From assembly GCF_000384295.1 (NCBI RefSeq), contig NZ_KB913037.1, positions 102,762 to 166,761 on the forward strand: 64,000 nucleotides of DNA, given 5' to 3'. The notes beneath the pieces are model-generated. The model was not told the DNA's origin. It saw only the letters and a program-made list of their open reading frames with translations, and did not search any database. Each line of letters starts with the position of its first letter. Positions within the stretch are counted from its first letter, which is position 1. Position numbers and translations under genes: made by a program. Positions 31,201-42,800 of the stretch are shown piece by piece. This DNA is from Amycolatopsis balhimycina FH 1894 (GTDB lineage: Bacteria; Actinomycetota; Actinomycetes; Mycobacteriales; Pseudonocardiaceae).

Positions 31201-34200
31201 GACCCGCGCCCAGGCCCGGGACCGGGTGCTGGCCGACGTCCGCGCGGTCGCCGCCGAGGTGCTCGGCCACGCGTCGGCCGTGGAGGTCGCGGCCGGCCGG
31301 GAGTTCCGCGAGCTGGGTTTCGACTCGCTGATGTCGGTGGAGCTGCGCAACCGGCTGGGCACGACCACCGGGCTGTCGCTGCCGGTGTCGCTCGTCTACG
31401 ACTACCCGACACCCGAGGTGCTGACCGGATTCCTGCTGACCACGCTGCTGGGCGAGAGCCGGCCGGAGGCGCCCGCGGTGGAGACCCGGGACGTGTCCGG
31501 TGAGCCGATCGCGATCGTCGGCATGGCCTGCCGGTTCCCGGCCGGGGTGTCCTCCCCGGAGGACCTGTGGCGGCTGGTGATCGGCGGCGAGGACGCCGTG
31601 CGGCCCTTCCCGGAGGACCGCGGCTGGGACCTGGCCGCGCTGGCCGGCGACGGCCCCGGCCGTAGCGACACGCAGTACGGCGGGTTCCTGGCCGACGCGG
31701 CCGGTTTCGACAATGCCTTCTTCGGGGTGTCGCCCCGCGAGGCGCTGGCCATGGATCCCCAGCAACGCCAGCTGCTGGAGACGTCGTGGGAGGCGCTGGA
31801 GCGGGCCGGGATCGACCCGGCCGGCTTGCGCGGCAGCGCCACCGGCGTGTTCGTGGGCACCAACGGCCAGAGCTACGCCGCTGTGGTCGACGGGGCCGAG
31901 GAAGATCTGGCCGGGCACTCCTTGACCGGGGTTTCGGCCAGTGTGTTGTCCGGCCGGGTGTCGTACTTGCTGGGTCTGGAAGGGCCGGCGGTGAGTGTGG
32001 ACACGGCGTGTTCGTCGTCGCTGGTGGCGTTGCACTGGGCGGGGCAGGCGTTGCGGGCGGGGGAGTGTTCGCTGGCACTGGCCGGCGGCGTCACCGTGAT
32101 GGCCTCGGCCAACGGGTTCGTGAAGTTCACGCGCCAGGGCGGTCTCGCTCCGGACGGCCGGTGCAAGGCGTATGCCGAGGGCGCTGATGGCACGGGCTGG
32201 TCGGAGGGTGTCGGTGTGCTGGTGCTGGAACGGCTTTCCGACGCCCAGCGCAACGGTCATGAGGTGCTGGCGGTCGTCCGGGGTTCGGCGGTGAACCAGG
32301 ATGGCGCGTCGAATGGCCTGACGGCGCCGAATGGTCCTTCGCAGCAGCGGGTGATCCGGCAGGCGCTGGCGTCGGCTGGTTTGTCCACTTCGGACGTCGA
32401 CGCGGTCGAGGGGCATGGGACCGGGACGAGGCTGGGTGATCCGATCGAGGCGCATGCGTTGCTGGCGACGTATGGTCGGGAGCGGGAGACGCCGTTGTGG
32501 TTGGGTTCGGTGAAGTCGAACATCGGGCATACGCAGGCGGCGGCTGGTGTTGCGGGGATCATCAAGATGGTGTTGGCGATGCGCCACGGGATGTTGCCGC
32601 CGAGCTTGCACGTGGACACGCCCTCGTCGCAGGTCGATTGGTCCGCTGGTGCGGTGCGGGTGTTGACCGAGGCGACGCCGTGGCCGGAGACCGATCGGCC
32701 GCGCCGGTTCGCGGTGTCCTCCTTCGGGATCAGCGGCACCAACGCGCACACCATCATCGAGGCAGCGGACCCGGTCACGCCGGCTGAGCGGGAACCGCGG
32801 GACGTGCTGGTGCCGTGGGTGCTTTCGGCCAAGACCGCCGACGCGCTCCCGGCGCAGGCCGCGCAGCTGGCCGACCGTCTCCCGGACGGCGGCACCGTGG
32901 ACATCGGCTGGTCGCTGGCCACCACCCGGACGGCGTTCGACCACCGGGCCGTGGTGCTCGCCGCGGACCGGGAATCCGGCCGCGCCGCCTTGCGCGAGCT
33001 GAGCGACGCCGGAACCGGCGACGGCCGCCTGGCCATCCTGTTCTCGGGCCAGGGTGCGCAGCGGGCGGGGATGGGTTGTGAGTTGTATGCCCGGTATCCG
33101 GTGTTCGCCAGCGCGCTGGACGAGGTGGTGGAACAGCTGGGGATCGAGGGTTTGCGGGAGGTGATGTGGTCTGGGGATGGTCTGGACGAGACGCGGTTTA
33201 CGCAGCCGGCGTTGTTCGCGGTGGAGACGGCGTTGTTCCGGTTGGTGGTGTCGTGGGGTGTCCGGCCGGATTTTGTGGCTGGGCACAGTGTTGGTGAGAT
33301 CACGGCGGCGCATGTGGCTGGTGTGTTGTCGCTGGCTGATGCGTGTGCGCTTGTCGAGGCGCGGGGCCGGTTGATGCAGGCGTTGCCGTCGGGTGGGGCG
33401 ATGCTGGCGGTGCAGGCCACCGAGGAAGAAGCGCGGCAGTGGACCGAGGTGTCGATTGCGGCGGTCAACGGCCCGAACGCGGTCGTGCTGTCCGGCACGG
33501 AAGAGGCGATCAGCGCGATCAGGGCGGACCGGGCCAAGCGGCTGCCGGTGTCGCACGCGTTCCACTCCAGCCTGATGGAGCCCATGCTGGACGAATTCGC
33601 CCGAGCTCTGGACGGCATCACGTTCCGAGCGCCCGAGATTCCGGTCGTCTCGAACCTGACCGGCGACCTGGTGACCGAGTTCGGCAGCGGCTACTGGGTC
33701 CGGCACGTCCGGGACACCGTCCGCTTCGCTGACACGCTCGAAACCCTGTACACCAACGGAATCCGCACGTTCCTGGAACTGGGCCCGGACGCCACGCTGA
33801 CCACGCACGTGGCCGCGCTGACGGGCGTGACCGGGATTCCCGCGCTGCGCAAGGACAAGCCCGAGGGCGAGTGCCTGCTCCGGGCCTTGGGTGCGGCGTA
33901 CGTGCAGGGCGTCGCCGTCGATTGGGACGCCTTCTTCGCCCCCCTCGAACCGCGGCGGGTCGACCTGCCCACCTACGCCTTCCGGCACCGGCGCTTCTGG
34001 CCCACGCCGGGCGTGGCCGGCGCGGACGCCACCGGGCACCCGCTGCTCACCGCCGTGACCGCCCGCGCGGGCGTGACCGAGGGCGGTTCGGACGTGGCCC
34101 TGACCGGACGGCTGTCCGTGCGAACCCACCCCTGGCTGGCCGATCACGTCGTCGGCGACCGGATCCTGTTCCCCGGCACCGGGTTCGTCGAACTGGCGAT

Positions 34201-36865
34201 CCGCGCCGGCGACGAGGCCGGCTGCGGCCGGATCGAAGACCTGACGCTGCTGGCCCCGCTGGTCATCCCCGAGCGGGACGCTGTGCAGGTCCAGGTCTGG
34301 GTGGCCGAGCCGGACGCGACGGGCCTGCGCGCACTGGACATCCACGCCCGCCCGGACGGCGGCGACTGGACCCGGCACGCCACCGGAACGCTGGCTCCGG
34401 TGGCGACGCCGCCGGACGACGGATTCACGACCTGGCCGCCCCCGGGAGCCACCCCGGCCGACATCACCGGGTTCTACCCGGGGCTGGCCGTCCTCGGCCT
34501 GCACTACGGCCCGGTGTTCCAGGGCGTGCGGGCGGTCTGGCGGGGCGCCGACGGCGACTGGTTCGCCGAGGTCGAGCTGCCCGAGGACGCCCACCAGGGC
34601 GGCCTGGGCCTGCACCCGGCCCTGCTGGACGCCGCCCTGCACGCCATCCGCTTCGTGCGTTCCGAGGACCGCGCCCAGGACGAGGGACCGGCCTTGCCGT
34701 TCGCTTGGCGCGACGTCGACCTGTACGCGCACGGCGCCGGCACGCTGCGGGTCCGGCTGCACCGGGCCGAGGACGAGTCCGTGCGGCTGACCGCGGTCGA
34801 CGCCACCGGAGCGCCGGTGATCACGGTCGGCGCGCTGGCTCTGCGCGCCCTCCCGGCCGAGACCGCGACGAACACCCGGGACGGCCTGTTCGGCATCGAC
34901 TGGGCGCCGGTCACCGCCACCACGTCCACCACCGAGACCACCGAGGTCGCCGTGGTCGGCACCGATCCCTGGCAGGTCGCGGACGCGCTGCGCGACCACG
35001 GCGTCGACGTGCGCACGGCACCCGGCCTGACCGCGCTGGGCACCCCGCCCGCGGTGGTGCTGGTCAGCGTGGACGCTGCGGGAGAGCTGCCGCAGGCCGC
35101 GCACACGGCCGCCGACCGGGCGCTCGAGCTGGCCCGGGAGTGGCTGGCGGTGACCGACGCCGGGTCCGCGTCCCGGCTGGTGCTGCTGACCCGCGGCGCC
35201 CACGCGGACCAGCCGGCCGCGGCTCCGGTCTGGGGCCTGGTGCGCAGCGCCCGGTCCGAGCACCCCGGCCGTTTCGGTCTGGTGGACCTGGACGCCGGCG
35301 ACCTCGACCCGGCCGCGCTGGCCCGGGCCGTGGCCGGCGAGGACAGCGAAGCCCTGATCCGGGACGGCCGGGTACTGGCCGGCCGGTTCGTCCGCGCGAC
35401 CACCGCCGTTCCCGAGGCGGCGGTGGCCGGGGAAGCCGAGCGGCCGGTGCCGGTCGATGGGTTCGGCGGCGAGACCGTGGCTGGGCCAGGGCACGTGGCG
35501 GCCGGGAACCGCGAGCGCCCAGTGCCGGCTGACGCGGCCTGGGACCCCGAGCGGCCAGTGCTGATCACCGGCGGGACGGGCGGTCTCGGCCGGTTGCTGG
35601 CCCGGCACCTGGCCGGGCGGGGATTCCGGCACCTGGTGCTGACCTCCCGCCGCGGGCCGGCGGCGGAGGGCATCGGTGAGCTCGTCGCCGAGCTGGCGGC
35701 CGCCGGGACCCGGGCGCAGGTGCTCGCCTGCGACCTCACCGATCCCGCGGCCACCGCCGACCTGGTCGCCCGCTGCGGCGAGCTGACCGCCGTGGTGCAC
35801 GCGGCCGGCGTGCTGGACGACGGCCTCGTCACCTCACTCACCCCGGAACGCCTGCGACCCGTGCTGGCGGCCAAGGTCGACGCGGCCTGGCACCTGCACG
35901 AGGCGACCCGGCACCTGCCGCTGGCCGGGTTCGTCACCTTCTCGTCGCTGGCCGGCGTGCTGGGCGGCCGCGGCCAGGGCAACTACGCGGCCGGCAACAC
36001 CTTCCTCGACGCGCTGGCCGCCCACCGCCGCGCCCAGGGCCTGCCGGGGCAGTCCATCGCCTGGGGTTCCTGGGAGCCGGCCGGCGGCATGACGGCCACG
36101 TTGTCGGCCAACGACCTGGACCGGATGCGCCGGTCCGGCTTCCCGCCGCTGCCCGCCGCGACCGGCCTGGCTCTCTTCGACGCCGCCCGGGCCGTCGATC
36201 GCGCCCTGCTGGTGGCGACCGGGTTCGACGCGGCCGCCCTGCGGGCCCGGGACGAGCTGCCGGAGGTGCTGCGCGGGCTCGTCCGCGTGCCGCAGCGCCG
36301 GGCCGCGGTCCGGGGCTCCCAGCCGGTGGCCGCGCTGGGCGACCGGCTGGCCGGCCTGTCGCCCAGTGAGCAGCAGGACACGGTGCTGGGTGCGGTGCGC
36401 ACCCAGGTCGCCCGGGTGCTCGGACACGGCGACGCCGGGTCCGTCGGGGCCACGCAGAGCTTCAAGGACCTCGGGTTCGACTCGCTGACCGCCGTCGAGC
36501 TGCGCAACGGCCTCACCACGGCCACCGGGCTCAAGCTGCCGGCCACCCTGGTCTTCGACTACCCGACGACGTCGCTGCTGGCCGAGTACCTGATGGGCAA
36601 GCTGGCGCCGGTGAGCCGGGCCGCGGGCGGGTCCCTGGTGGACGAGCTCGACCGGCTGGAAGCCCTCCTCGACCCGAAGACCGCGAAGGGCCGGGACGGC
36701 GAGCGGATCCTGCACCGACTGGAAAGCCTGACCGCACGAGTCCGGCAATTGTCCTACTCCCAACCGGCCAAGAATGAAGGCCGGACCGATGACGACCTCA
36801 GCAGCGTCTCCGTGGACGAGCTGTTCTCGATCATCGATCAGGGTTTCGGTTCCGGACAGGACTGA
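19190..36865 (+). CDS. PKS C, 3' portion (module 1 KR-ACP and modules 2-4, docking tail)
   Basis: Continuation of PKS C in the shifted frame, about 5890 residues. The start given is the first codon after the frameshift that aligns with PKS (RGVWSG); no credible start codon exists there. An in-frame ATG at 19091 precedes about 33 residues of non-PKS sequence. Contents: rest of module 1 (KR, ACP), module 2 (full reduction), module 3 (KR with dead DH), module 4 (DH-KR), then a C-terminal docking region ([37 protein letters not shown]). PKS D starts 31 bp downstream with a matching N-terminal helix. If the frameshift is real, module 1 is split between two polypeptides and the line should not work; if it is an error, the full protein is about 7640 residues. 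Confidence 0.9.
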   Translation, partial: RGVWSGTDVAASAVWGLVRSAQSEHPGRFRLIDLDPTAGPADLAAALGSAEPQLRVGVDDVRAARLRPVRLLRAESGWDRDGSVLISGGTGGLGRVLARHLAGQGFGHVTLVSRSGPAADGVDELVAELAGLGCRVEVRACDVADAEAVRELVDSVEPPLTAVVNAAGVLDDGVIGSLTPQRIHDVLRAKADAAWNLHQATLGRDLAGFVLFSSIAGSLGVAGQGNYAAANTFLDGLALHRRGLGLPAVSVAWGAWSPEVGMASRLRDVDIARMHREGLPPLSVELGLTLFDTAVAAEDPLLVPLRLGHSALRARTDLTPLWHELAGARRATAATGTAAPAGAFDGLSRAQVREQVLTTVRAVAAEVLGHASAVGVAAGREFRELGFDSLMSVELRNQLAAATQLSLPVSLVYDYPTPEVLAGFLAAMLLGERAGTAVAESGDVSGEPIAIVGMACRFPAGVSSPEELWELVSAGRDAIGDFPGDRGWDLAALAGDGPGRSDTQYGGFLADAAGFDNAFFGVSPREALAMDPQQRQLLEVSWEALERAGIDPAGLRGSATGVFVGTNGQSYGSVVEGAEEDLIGHTLTGVSASVLSGRVAYTLGLEGPAVSVDTACSSSLVALHWAGQALRAGECSLALAGGVTVMSSPNGFVKFTRQGGLAADGRCRAYAEGADGTGWSEGVGVLVLERLADAQRHGHHVLAVVRGSAVNQDGASNGLTAPNGPSQQRVIRQALASAGLSTSDVDAVEGHGTGTRLGDPIEAHALLATYGRERETPLWLGSVKSNIGHTQAAAGVAGIIKMVVAMRHGVLPPSLHVDAPSTQVDWSAGAVRVLTEATPWPEADRPRRFAVSSFGISGTNAHTIIEAPEPVPPVEVAERDVLVPWVLSAKSPEAVRAQARRLAGELSESDAVDVGWSLATTRTAFDHRAVVLAADRESGVAALRRLGEVGERTHGKFAVLFSGQGAQRAGMGRELYARYPVFAAALDEVVEQLGIEGLREVMWSGDGLDETRFTQPALFAVETALFRLVVSWGVRPDFVAGHSVGEVTAAHVAGVLSLADACALVEARGRLMQGLPAGGAMLAVQATEAEALAWIEGTDVSIAAVNGPDAVVLSGPAESIDAIEAGRAKRLPVSHAFHSGLMEPMLAEFARALDGITFNEPTIPVVSNVTGGCTGPGSVGYWVRHVRDTVRFADGLNTLHGEGVRTFLELGPDATLTTHVAALTGVTGIPALRKDKPEDECLLRALGAAYVQGVAVDWDAFFAPLEPRRVDLPPYAFQHEQYWPTPRATGDAAGHGLEATGHPLISALVPMADDTGLVLTGRLSLRTHPWLADHAVGGQVLFPGTGFVELATRAGVETGLGRIEELTLLVPLVIPEREAVQIQVRVNGDGALAVHARLEGGDWTRHATGELTTAPPAEPVGGFEAWPPPGAEPIDVTGCYRGFAASGYGYGPVFQGLTAVWRRGGEYFTEVELPEQAVAAAARFDLHPALLDAVLHTLLVARPVGDEQRLPFAWQGVTVHAAGATRLRVRLADLGGDAMAITAVDGTGRPVITIDSLRDRVVGSAPPARHRGALHTIRWTPAGSTDAPLPDVALVGADSFGVRDALDRVGVPVRQVFELPDLTTRDGAAVPAPGLVLAPLSVPDDVVGVPAATHAVSTVALGLIQQWLADDAFTRSRLVFVTRGAQSPSGVNGVVAAPVWGLVRAALTENPDRFALVDLDPAAEADGAVLAGALAGGEPEVLVRDGRVLTGALVAADTGLAVPEGTGTWRLGLVEQGSLDGLGLVPCELPEPRGREVRIEVHAAGLNFRDVLNTLGMYPGEVPLLGAEAMGVVTATGPGATDLRVGDRVMGRVTGGFGPAAVVDERFLTVVPERWSDEEAAGAPVAFLTALYGLIDVAAVRPGDRVLIHAGAGGVGMAAIQVAQWLGAEVFATAGEPKWPVLRELGVAADHIASSRALDFEENFRAVSGGHGMDVVLNSLAGEFLNASVRLLAEGGRFAEMGKTDPRTDIPGYRAFDIAEAGPDRTRELLSRLTELVADGTLRALPARAFDVRRAADAMRMMSQAKHVGKLVLTLPRAWDRDLPVLITGGTGGLGRLLARHLAGQGFRHLVLSSRRGPRAEGIDELVTDLAAAGARVDLRTCDLTDPVATTSLVTAYPALAGIVHAAGVLDDGLVESLTADRLGRVLAAKADSAWYLHEATRHRRVGGFVAFSSVAGIFGSAGQGNYAAGNTFLDGLLAYRRSLGLPGVSIAWGAWEPAGGMTATLSEQDMSRMRRKGLPPLRAEDGLALFDRAVRAVEPLVVAVDVDPRQLAARDALPHLLRGLAGPKRVTLRRAGPGDATAAEPGGWAAELAGRSDTQRRQDTLALVQAQAALVLGHADAGVIRPDREFRELGFDSLTAVELRNRLGQATGLRLSATLVFDHPTPEQLAGHLLERVEPATAPVAAPAAEVSAAPDDDPIAIVGMACRFPDGIDTPERLWEVVAGGRDTITPFPEDRGWDLDALGADAPDAPGRSATRFGSFLRDAGGFDAEFFGIAPREALAMDPKQRLVLETSWEALERSGINPAGLRGSRAGVFLGASSSDYPGMLTGHPDTRGLRMTGTIPSVLSGRVAYTLGVEGPAVTVDTACSSSLVALHLAAQALRNGECSLALAGGATVMAGPTLFVEFSKQGGLAEDGRCKAYAEGADGTGWAEGVGVLVVERLSDARRHGHQVLALLRGSAVNSDGASNGLTAPSGPAQQRVIRQALAAARLAPSDVDAVEGHGTGTKLGDPIEAHALLATYGQDRETPLWLGSVKSNIGHTQAAAGVAGVMKMVLAMRHGVLPKTLHVGRPSGHVDWTAGAVSVLTENVGWPEGGRPRRAGVSSFGISGTNAHVILEQPEPEAAPPVSRPGVVLPWVLSAKSPEALQAQGAALAGFATGADPVDVTWSLLTARAGFDHRAAYADHESLLAGRPLVQCERPDGRLAVVFSGQGAQRAGMGRELHARFPVFARALDEVLAELAEQGLTDLREVMWSGTNLEQTRYTQPALFAVEVALFRLVESWGVHPDFVAGHSIGEITAAFVAGLFSLPDACALVAARGRLMQTLPAGGAMLAVQATEEQARRWLAGHEDRASLAAVNGPAAVVLAGAEDAIAAIERQAEGHRRTRLAVSHAFHSPLMEPMLAQFAHALDGIAFHPLRIPVAAGLAGRPAGDELADIGYWVRHVRETVRFADTVGALHDDGVGTFLELGPDATLTTHLAARDGVAAIPALRRDRGEEECLVHALAALHVRGVPVDWTAFYAPLKPKVVDLPTYPFRRRRFWPEPVTGTGDASGLGQQAIGHPLVAAAVVLPSKSGVLLTGRLSARTHPWPPDGVVPGAALLDLVIRAGDEVGCGHLAELDLGAPLVLPGRDALAVQVRVGEDDGGRRAVTVHSRPAAAPDVPWTEHATGFLTASGPTPAVAVAWPPAEAELLDVPGLTGAWRRGAELFLAAEVAEPGGYGLHPALLEAVLSPAVLAEAGVTGVPRSWAGVTLRAAGATVLRVRLVVAGETASLTAVDTAGEPVLTAERIRFGEPAGIDAAAETLYRVEWLPATATADTPGRTVLLGTDPFGPAEGFGSIETLADLTGDEQRVLAALAGEGSAHRAAVRALALVQEWLAEPRCGAVELVVLTRGVWSGTDLAAATVWGLVRSAQSENPGRIRLIDLDPTAGPGDLTAALASAEPQLRVGAGEVRAARLRPVRLLRAESGWDRDGSVLISGGTGGLGRVLARHLAGQGFGHVTLVSRSGPAADGVDELVAELAGLGCRVEVRACDVADAEAVRELVGSVEPPLTAVVNAAGVLDDGVIGSLTPQRIHDVLRAKADAAWNLHQATLGHDLAGFVLFSSVAGTLGSAGQGNYAAANTFLDGLALLRHGQGLPAVAVAWGAWSPEAGMASRLRAADLTRMRRDGLPPLSLADGLALFDAAVSAPDALLLALRPDHTVLRARTGLAPLWHELVPARRAAAGALRPVAGGFAAELAELTRAQARDRVLADVRAVAAEVLGHASAVEVAAGREFRELGFDSLMSVELRNRLGTTTGLSLPVSLVYDYPTPEVLTGFLLTTLLGESRPEAPAVETRDVSGEPIAIVGMACRFPAGVSSPEDLWRLVIGGEDAVRPFPEDRGWDLAALAGDGPGRSDTQYGGFLADAAGFDNAFFGVSPREALAMDPQQRQLLETSWEALERAGIDPAGLRGSATGVFVGTNGQSYAAVVDGAEEDLAGHSLTGVSASVLSGRVSYLLGLEGPAVSVDTACSSSLVALHWAGQALRAGECSLALAGGVTVMASANGFVKFTRQGGLAPDGRCKAYAEGADGTGWSEGVGVLVLERLSDAQRNGHEVLAVVRGSAVNQDGASNGLTAPNGPSQQRVIRQALASAGLSTSDVDAVEGHGTGTRLGDPIEAHALLATYGRERETPLWLGSVKSNIGHTQAAAGVAGIIKMVLAMRHGMLPPSLHVDTPSSQVDWSAGAVRVLTEATPWPETDRPRRFAVSSFGISGTNAHTIIEAADPVTPAEREPRDVLVPWVLSAKTADALPAQAAQLADRLPDGGTVDIGWSLATTRTAFDHRAVVLAADRESGRAALRELSDAGTGDGRLAILFSGQGAQRAGMGCELYARYPVFASALDEVVEQLGIEGLREVMWSGDGLDETRFTQPALFAVETALFRLVVSWGVRPDFVAGHSVGEITAAHVAGVLSLADACALVEARGRLMQALPSGGAMLAVQATEEEARQWTEVSIAAVNGPNAVVLSGTEEAISAIRADRAKRLPVSHAFHSSLMEPMLDEFARALDGITFRAPEIPVVSNLTGDLVTEFGSGYWVRHVRDTVRFADTLETLYTNGIRTFLELGPDATLTTHVAALTGVTGIPALRKDKPEGECLLRALGAAYVQGVAVDWDAFFAPLEPRRVDLPTYAFRHRRFWPTPGVAGADATGHPLLTAVTARAGVTEGGSDVALTGRLSVRTHPWLADHVVGDRILFPGTGFVELAIRAGDEAGCGRIEDLTLLAPLVIPERDAVQVQVWVAEPDATGLRALDIHARPDGGDWTRHATGTLAPVATPPDDGFTTWPPPGATPADITGFYPGLAVLGLHYGPVFQGVRAVWRGADGDWFAEVELPEDAHQGGLGLHPALLDAALHAIRFVRSEDRAQDEGPALPFAWRDVDLYAHGAGTLRVRLHRAEDESVRLTAVDATGAPVITVGALALRALPAETATNTRDGLFGIDWAPVTATTSTTETTEVAVVGTDPWQVADALRDHGVDVRTAPGLTALGTPPAVVLVSVDAAGELPQAAHTAADRALELAREWLAVTDAGSASRLVLLTRGAHADQPAAAPVWGLVRSARSEHPGRFGLVDLDAGDLDPAALARAVAGEDSEALIRDGRVLAGRFVRATTAVPEAAVAGEAERPVPVDGFGGETVAGPGHVAAGNRERPVPADAAWDPERPVLITGGTGGLGRLLARHLAGRGFRHLVLTSRRGPAAEGIGELVAELAAAGTRAQVLACDLTDPAATADLVARCGELTAVVHAAGVLDDGLVTSLTPERLRPVLAAKVDAAWHLHEATRHLPLAGFVTFSSLAGVLGGRGQGNYAAGNTFLDALAAHRRAQGLPGQSIAWGSWEPAGGMTATLSANDLDRMRRSGFPPLPAATGLALFDAARAVDRALLVATGFDAAALRARDELPEVLRGLVRVPQRRAAVRGSQPVAALGDRLAGLSPSEQQDTVLGAVRTQVARVLGHGDAGSVGATQSFKDLGFDSLTAVELRNGLTTATGLKLPATLVFDYPTTSLLAEYLMGKLAPVSRAAGGSLVDELDRLEALLDPKTAKGRDGERILHRLESLTARVRQLSYSQPAKNEGRTDDDLSSVSVDELFSIIDQGFGSGQD
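19389..19647 (+). repeat. Identical KR segment shared by modules 1 and 3
   Basis: 259 bp identical by eye to 30351-30609, continuing with only a few differences to about 19795/30757. It covers the KR from the Rossmann loop to the region before the LDD motif. Confidence 0.8.
20526..26510 (+). other. PKS module 2: KS-AT-DH-ER-KR-ACP, fully reducing
   Basis: KS Cys codon 21035; AT Ser codon 22316, HAFH, malonyl. DH His codon 23189 ([10 protein letters not shown]), YGPVFQ and [10 protein letters not shown] are present. ER has the NADPH loop [11 protein letters not shown] near 24914. KR has LDD and Tyr codon 25868. ACP Ser codon 26381. Predicted beta-state is methylene. Confidence 0.92.
26558..31460 (+). 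other. PKS module 3: KS-AT-DH(dead)-KR-ACP
   Basis: KS Cys codon 27077; AT Ser codon 28355, HAFH, malonyl. The DH has lost its catalytic His loop ([17 protein letters not shown] replaces the HxxxGxxxxP segment), the YGPxFQ segment, and the catalytic Asp ([10 protein letters not shown] to E). KR: LDD, Tyr codon 30830. ACP Ser codon 31325. Predicted beta-state is hydroxyl. Confidence 0.9.
31499..36610 (+). other. PKS module 4: KS-AT-DH-KR-ACP
   Basis: KS Cys codon 32009; AT Ser codon 33287, HAFH, malonyl. DH His codon 34145 ([10 protein letters not shown]), YGPVFQ and [10 protein letters not shown] are present. A 50-residue linker with ERPVP repeats (35438-35565) precedes the KR. KR: LDD, Tyr codon 35984. 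ACP Ser codon 36482. Predicted beta-state is a double bond, normally E from a B-type KR. Confidence 0.9.
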
Positions 36866-36896
36866 ACGGTTTCGCCGGCACGGTTGGGGTTGGAAG

Positions 36897-39800
36897 ATGC
36901 AGGAGCAGCAGGACAAGGTTGTCGAGTACCTGAGGCGCGTGACTGCCGACCTCCGGCACGCGCAGCAGCGGGTCCGGGAACTGGAGAACCGCGACCGCGA
37001 GCCCGTCGCGATCGTCGGCATGGGCTGCCGTTACCCCGGCGGGGTGCGTTCGCCCGAAGACCTGTGGCGGCTGGTCGCGGACGGCGTGGACGCCATCTCC
37101 GACTTCCCGGCCAACCGCGGCTGGGACGTCGAGGGCATGTACGACCCCGATCCGGAGCAGCCCGGCAAGACCTACACCCGGTCCGGCGGCTTCCTGCACG
37201 AGGCCGGCGAGTTCGACGCCGGCTTCTTCGGCATGTCCCCGCGCGAGGCACTGGCCACGGACTCCCAGCAACGTCAGCTGCTGGAGACGTCGTGGGAAGC
37301 GCTGGAGCGGGCCGGCATCGACCCGGTCTCCCTGCGCGGCAGCCGCACCGGCGTGTTCGCCGGCGTCATGTACAACGACTACAACCGCCTGATCGGCGGC
37401 AGCGAGTACGAGGGCTACCAAGGCACCGGCAGCGCACCCAGCGTGCTCTCCGGCCGGGTGTCCTACACCCTGGGCCTGGAGGGGCCCTCGGTCAGCGTGG
37501 ACACGGCCTGCTCGTCTTCGCTGGTCGCGTTGCACCTCGCGGCGCAGGCACTGCGCAACGACGAGTGCGCGCTGGCCCTGGCCGGCGGCGTCACCGTGAT
37601 GTCCACTCCGCGTACCTTCCTCGACTTCTCCCGGCAGCGGGGCCTGTCCGCCGACGGCCGCTGCAAGTCCTACGCCGAGTCCGCCGACGGTGTGGGCTGG
37701 GCCGAAGGCGTCGGCGTGCTGGTGCTGGAGCGGTTGTCCGACGCCCGCCGCAACGGCCACCAGGTGCTGGCCGTGGTGCGGGGCAGTGCCGTCAACCAGG
37801 ATGGTGCGTCCAACGGCCTGACCGCGCCGAACGGCCCCTCGCAGCAGCGGGTGATCCGGCAGGCACTGGCGTCGGCCGGCCTGTCCACGCACGACATCGA
37901 CGTGGTGGAGGGCCACGGGACCGGCACCACGCTGGGTGACCCGATCGAGGCCCAGGCGTTGCTGGCGACCTACGGCCAAGGGCGGGAGACGCCGCTGTGG
38001 CTCGGGTCGCTGAAGTCGAACATCGGGCACACCCAGGCCGCGGCCGGCGTGGCCGGCGTGATCAAGATGGTGCTGGCGATGCGGCACGGGGTGCTGCCGC
38101 GGACGCTGCACGTGGACGCGCCGTCTTCGCACGTGGACTGGGACGCCGGCGCGGTGAACCTGCTGACCGGGACGCGGGACTGGCCCGCGGTGGATCGTCC
38201 GCGCCGGGCGGCGGTGTCGTCGTTCGGGATCAGCGGCACCAACGCCCACACCATCATCGAGCAGGCCGAAGCGGTCGAGGAGCAGGCGCCCGCACCCGAG
38301 CGCGAGCCGATGCGGGTGCCGTGGCTGCTGGCGGGCCGCACCGCCGAGGCGTTGCGCGGCCAAGCCGCCGCCCTGGCCGACCGGCTGTCCACACCGGACG
38401 CCGACGCGGTGGACGTCGGCTGGTCCCTCGTCTCCTCCCGTTCCGCCTTCGAACACCGTGCCATGGTCCTGGCCGAGGACCGCGAGAGCGGCGCCGAGGC
38501 GCTGCGCACCTGGCTGGCCGAGGGCGCGCACCCGGACGTCGGCGCCGGGGTGCTCAGCCGCGGCAAGGTCGCGGTGCTGTTCTCGGGTCAGGGTGCCCAG
38601 CGGGCCGGCATGGGCCGTCGGCTGGCCGAGCGGTTCCCGGTGTTCGCGGCGGCCCTGGACGAGATTCTGTCCACTCTGGACATCGACGGCCTGCGCGAAG
38701 CGATGTGGTCCGGCGACGGCCTGGACCGAACCGAATACACGCAGCCGGCTCTGTTCGCGGTCGAGGTGGCGTTGTTCCGGCTGGCCGAGTCGTGGGGCGT
38801 GCGGCCGGATTTCGTGGCCGGGCACAGCATCGGCGAGATCTCGGCCGCGCATGTGGCCGGGGTGCTGTTGCTGGCCGACGCGTGCCGGCTGGTGGCGGCG
38901 CGGGGCCGGTTGATGCAGGCCTTGCCCGCCGGTGGCGCGATGCTGGCCGTGCAGGCCACCGAAGCCGAGGCCGCGGACTGGATCAAGGGCACCCGGGTGT
39001 CCATCGCCGCGATCAACGGGCCCGCCGCGGTCGTGCTGGCCGGCCCGGAAGAAGCGGTGCTGGCCCTGGCCGAGGGCCGCCGGGCCAAGCGGCTGCCGGT
39101 GTCGCACGCGTTCCACTCCGGTTTGATGGACCCGATGCTGGCCGAGTTCGCCAGGGTCCTGGACGGGATGGAGTTCCGCGCCCCGGAGATCCCCGTGGTC
39201 TCCAACCTGAGCGGCCGGTTCGAGACCCGGTTCGACGCCGGGTACTGGGTGCGGCACGTGCGTGGGGCCGTCCGCTTCGCCGACACCCTGCGCTGCCTCT
39301 ACGACCACGACACCCGCACCTTCCTGGAGCTGGGTCCGGACGCCACGCTCACCACGCACACGGCCGTGCTCGACGGCGTCGTCGCGATTCCCGCACTGCG
39401 CAAGGACTCACCCGAGGACGACTCCTTCGTCCGGGCCGCTGCCCAGCTGCACCTGCACGGTGTGGCGGTGGACTGGGCGGCGTTGTTCGCCCCGCTCGAG
39501 CCCGGTCGGACCGACCTGCCTACCTATGCCTTCCAGCACCGCACCTACTGGCCGGCCACCCGGGCGGTGGTCGGCGACGCGTCGGGACTCGGGCAGGAGG
39601 TCACCGGGCACCCGCTGCTGGCGGCGGCCGTCCCGATGGCCGACGCCTCCGGCGTCGTGCTGACCGGGCGGCTGTCCCGGCATTCGCACCCGTGGTTGTC
39701 CGACCACGTGGTCGGCGACCGGATCCTGTTCCCGGGTACGGGGTTCGTGGAGCTGGCGGTGCGGGCCGGTGACGAGGTGGGCTGCGGCCGGGTCGAGGAA

Positions 39801-42800
39801 CTGACCCTGCTGGCCCCGCTGGTGCTGCCCGCCCAGGACGGCGTGCAGCTGCAGGTCCGGGTGGACGCGGCCGCCGACGACGGCCGCCGCACGATCACTG
39901 TGTACTCCCGGGTGGAGGGCGGCGAGTGGACGCAGCACGCCGCCGGCACGCTGGCGGCGGATGCTGCCGAGCCGGAGCCCGGCCCGTTCGCGGTCTGGCC
40001 GCCGACCGGGGCGCGCCCGGCCGAGGTGACGGACTTCTACGCCGGGCTGGCCGGCCGCGGCCTGCGCTACGGCCCGGTTTTCCAAGGCGTGCAGGCGGTC
40101 TGGCAGGGGAGTGCGGGCGAGTGGTTCGCCGAGGTCACCCTGCCGGCGGAGACCGGCACGGACGGCTTCGGCGTGCACCCGGCGTTGCTGGATTCGGCGT
40201 TGCACGCGATCGGTTTCACCGGTGTCGGGGGCGATGGTCGGGGTCCGGTGCTGCCGTTCGCTTGGCAGGACGTGAGTTTGCACGCCAGCGGTGCCACCGC
40301 GCTGCGGGTGCGTTTGCTGCGTAAGGCCGATGACAGCGTGACGTTGTCGGCGGTCGACCTGGCGGGTGCGCCGGTGCTCAGTGTCGGCGGTCTGACGCTA
40401 CGGGCCGCCGAGACGTCGGTGGCCGCGATGGACGGTCTGTTCGAGGTGCGGTGGAGCCCGTCGGCCGGGACGGCGCGGACGGGGTTGTCCCGGGTGGCCG
40501 TGCTCGGTGCCGAGGACGTCGCCGCGGCCTTGCGCAACGCCGGCCTGGACGTCGTCACAGCGGACAACTTGGCTTCGCTGGCGGAACGGGAAGTCCCGCG
40601 GATCGTGCTGGCCCGGGCGCCCGAAGGCGCGGACGTGGTCGCCGGTGCGCACGCGGTGAGTCGTGGGGTGCTGGGCTTGGTGCGGCGGTGGCTGGCCGAG
40701 GAGGCGTTCGCCGGTTCGCGGCTGGTCGTGGTGACTCGTGGTGCGGATGTGGTGTCGGCGCCGGTGCTGGGTTTGGTGCGCAGTGCGCGTTCGGAGCATC
40801 CGGGCCGGTTCGGGTTGCTGGATCTCGATCCGGCGGCCGAGGTGGACGGTGCGTTGCTGGTTGATGCGCTGGCCGGCGGCGAGAGCGAACTGCGGCTGCG
40901 CGACGGCGTCGTGCTGACCGGCGGGTTGCACAGTGTGGACGCCGGGCTGTCGCTGCCGGGCACGCCCGCGTGGCGGCTGACCATGCTGCACCAGGGTTCC
41001 GTCGACGGCGTTTCGCTGGAGCCGTGCGATGCCGACCAGGCCGAGCTGGGACCGCGCGAGGTCCGGGTGGCCGTGCGCGCGGCCGGGCTGAACTTCCGGG
41101 ACGTGCTGACCGTCCTGGGCATGTACCCGGGTGACGCCGGCCCGCTGGGCGCCGAGGCGATGGGCGTGGTCGCGGAGGTCGGCACCGAGGTGACCGGCGT
41201 GACCGTGGGCGATCGCGTGATGGGCCGGTTCGCCGGAGGTGTCGGCCCCTTCGCCGTCGTCGACGAGCGCTACCTGGTCCCGGTGCCCGCCGCCTGGTCG
41301 GACGCCGAGGGCGCGGGTGCTCCGGTGGTCTACGTGACCGCGCTGTACGGCCTGATCGACGTGGCCGCCGTCCGGCCCGGCGAGCGCGTGCTGATCCACG
41401 CCGGTGCCGGTGGTGTCGGGATGGCGGCGATCCAGGTCGCGCAGTGGCTGGGCGCGGAGGTGTTCGCCACGGCCAGTGAGGCGAAGTGGCCGGTGCTGCG
41501 GGAGCTGGGGATCGCCGACGACCACATCGCGTCGTCGCGGACCCTCGACTTCGAGGAGCGGTTCCGGGCGGTCAGCGGCGATCACGGCATGGACGTGGTG
41601 CTGAACTCGCTGGCGGGTGAATTCACGGACGCGTCGTTGCGATTGCTGGCCGAGGGTGGCCGGTTCGCGGAAATGGGCAAGACCGACATCCGCACCGGGG
41701 TACCGGGCTACCGCGCCTTCGACATCGTGGAAGCCGGGCCGGAGCGCACGCAGGAGTTGCTGCGCCAGCTGCTGGCCCTGGTGGAGCAGGGCGCCGCCAC
41801 CGCGCTGCCGGTCCGCACCTTCGACGTGCGGCGGGCGCCGGAGGCGATGCGGTGGATGAGCCAGGCCAAGCACGTCGGCAAGCTGGTGCTGACCATCCCG
41901 CAGGTGTGGGATCACGTCCGGCCGGTGGTGATCACCGGCGGGACGGGTGGTCTGGGCCGGCTGGTGGCCCGGCATCTGATCGAGCGGGGTTTCGGGCATC
42001 TGGTGCTGACCAGCCGGCGGGGCCCGGCGGCCGAGGGCATCAGCGAGCTGGTGGCCGACCTGGAGTCGGGCGGGGCGCGGGTCGAGGTCCGGGCCTGCGA
42101 TTTGACCGACGCCGCGGCGACGGCGGCGCTGGTCGACGAGCTCGGGCCGCTCTCGGGGGTGGTGCACTCGGCCGGGGTGCTGGACGACGGCTTGGTGGAG
42201 TCGATGACCCCCGAACGGCTGGACCGGGTCCTGGCGGCCAAGGTCGACGCGGCGTTCCACCTGCACCGCGCGATCGGCGCCACGCCCTTGGTGGTGTTTT
42301 CCTCCATCGCCGGGGTGCTGGGGACGGCGGGCCAGGCGAACTACGCGGCCGGCAACGCGTTCCTGGACGCGCTGATGGACCAGCGGCGGGCTGAAGGATT
42401 GCCCGGGGTGTCGATCGCCTGGGGTGGCTGGGAGCCGACCGGTGGTATGACGGCGTCGCTGTCGGAGCAGGACGTCGCCCGGATGCGGCGCACCGGGTTC
42501 CCGCCCCTGAGCCACGCCGACGGCTTGGCCCTGTTCGACAAGGCGCTGGCTCTGGACGTGCCCGCGGTGGTCGCGACCGGCTTCGACGGCGCCGCGCTGC
42601 GGGCCCGGGCCGAGGTGCCGGCCATGCTGCGGACGTTGGCCGGTCCGGCGCGGCCGGTCCGCCGTTCGGCTGTCACTGCGCCGGGTGTGGGTGAGGGCGG
42701 CTTCGCTGTGGAGCTGGCCGGGCTGGCGCCGGTGCAGCAGCGGGAGCGGGTCTTGGCGTTGGTCGGTGCGCAGGCGGCGTTGGTGCTGGGGCACGCCGAT

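Noticed and set aside
18992..35800. A huge open frame (over 5000 codons) on the - strand opposite PKS C, and similar ones opposite the other PKS genes
   Set aside because: It mirrors the codon bias of the + strand PKS; its translation is Gly/Arg/His/Pro-rich low-complexity sequence with no domain, while the + strand shows full PKS motifs.
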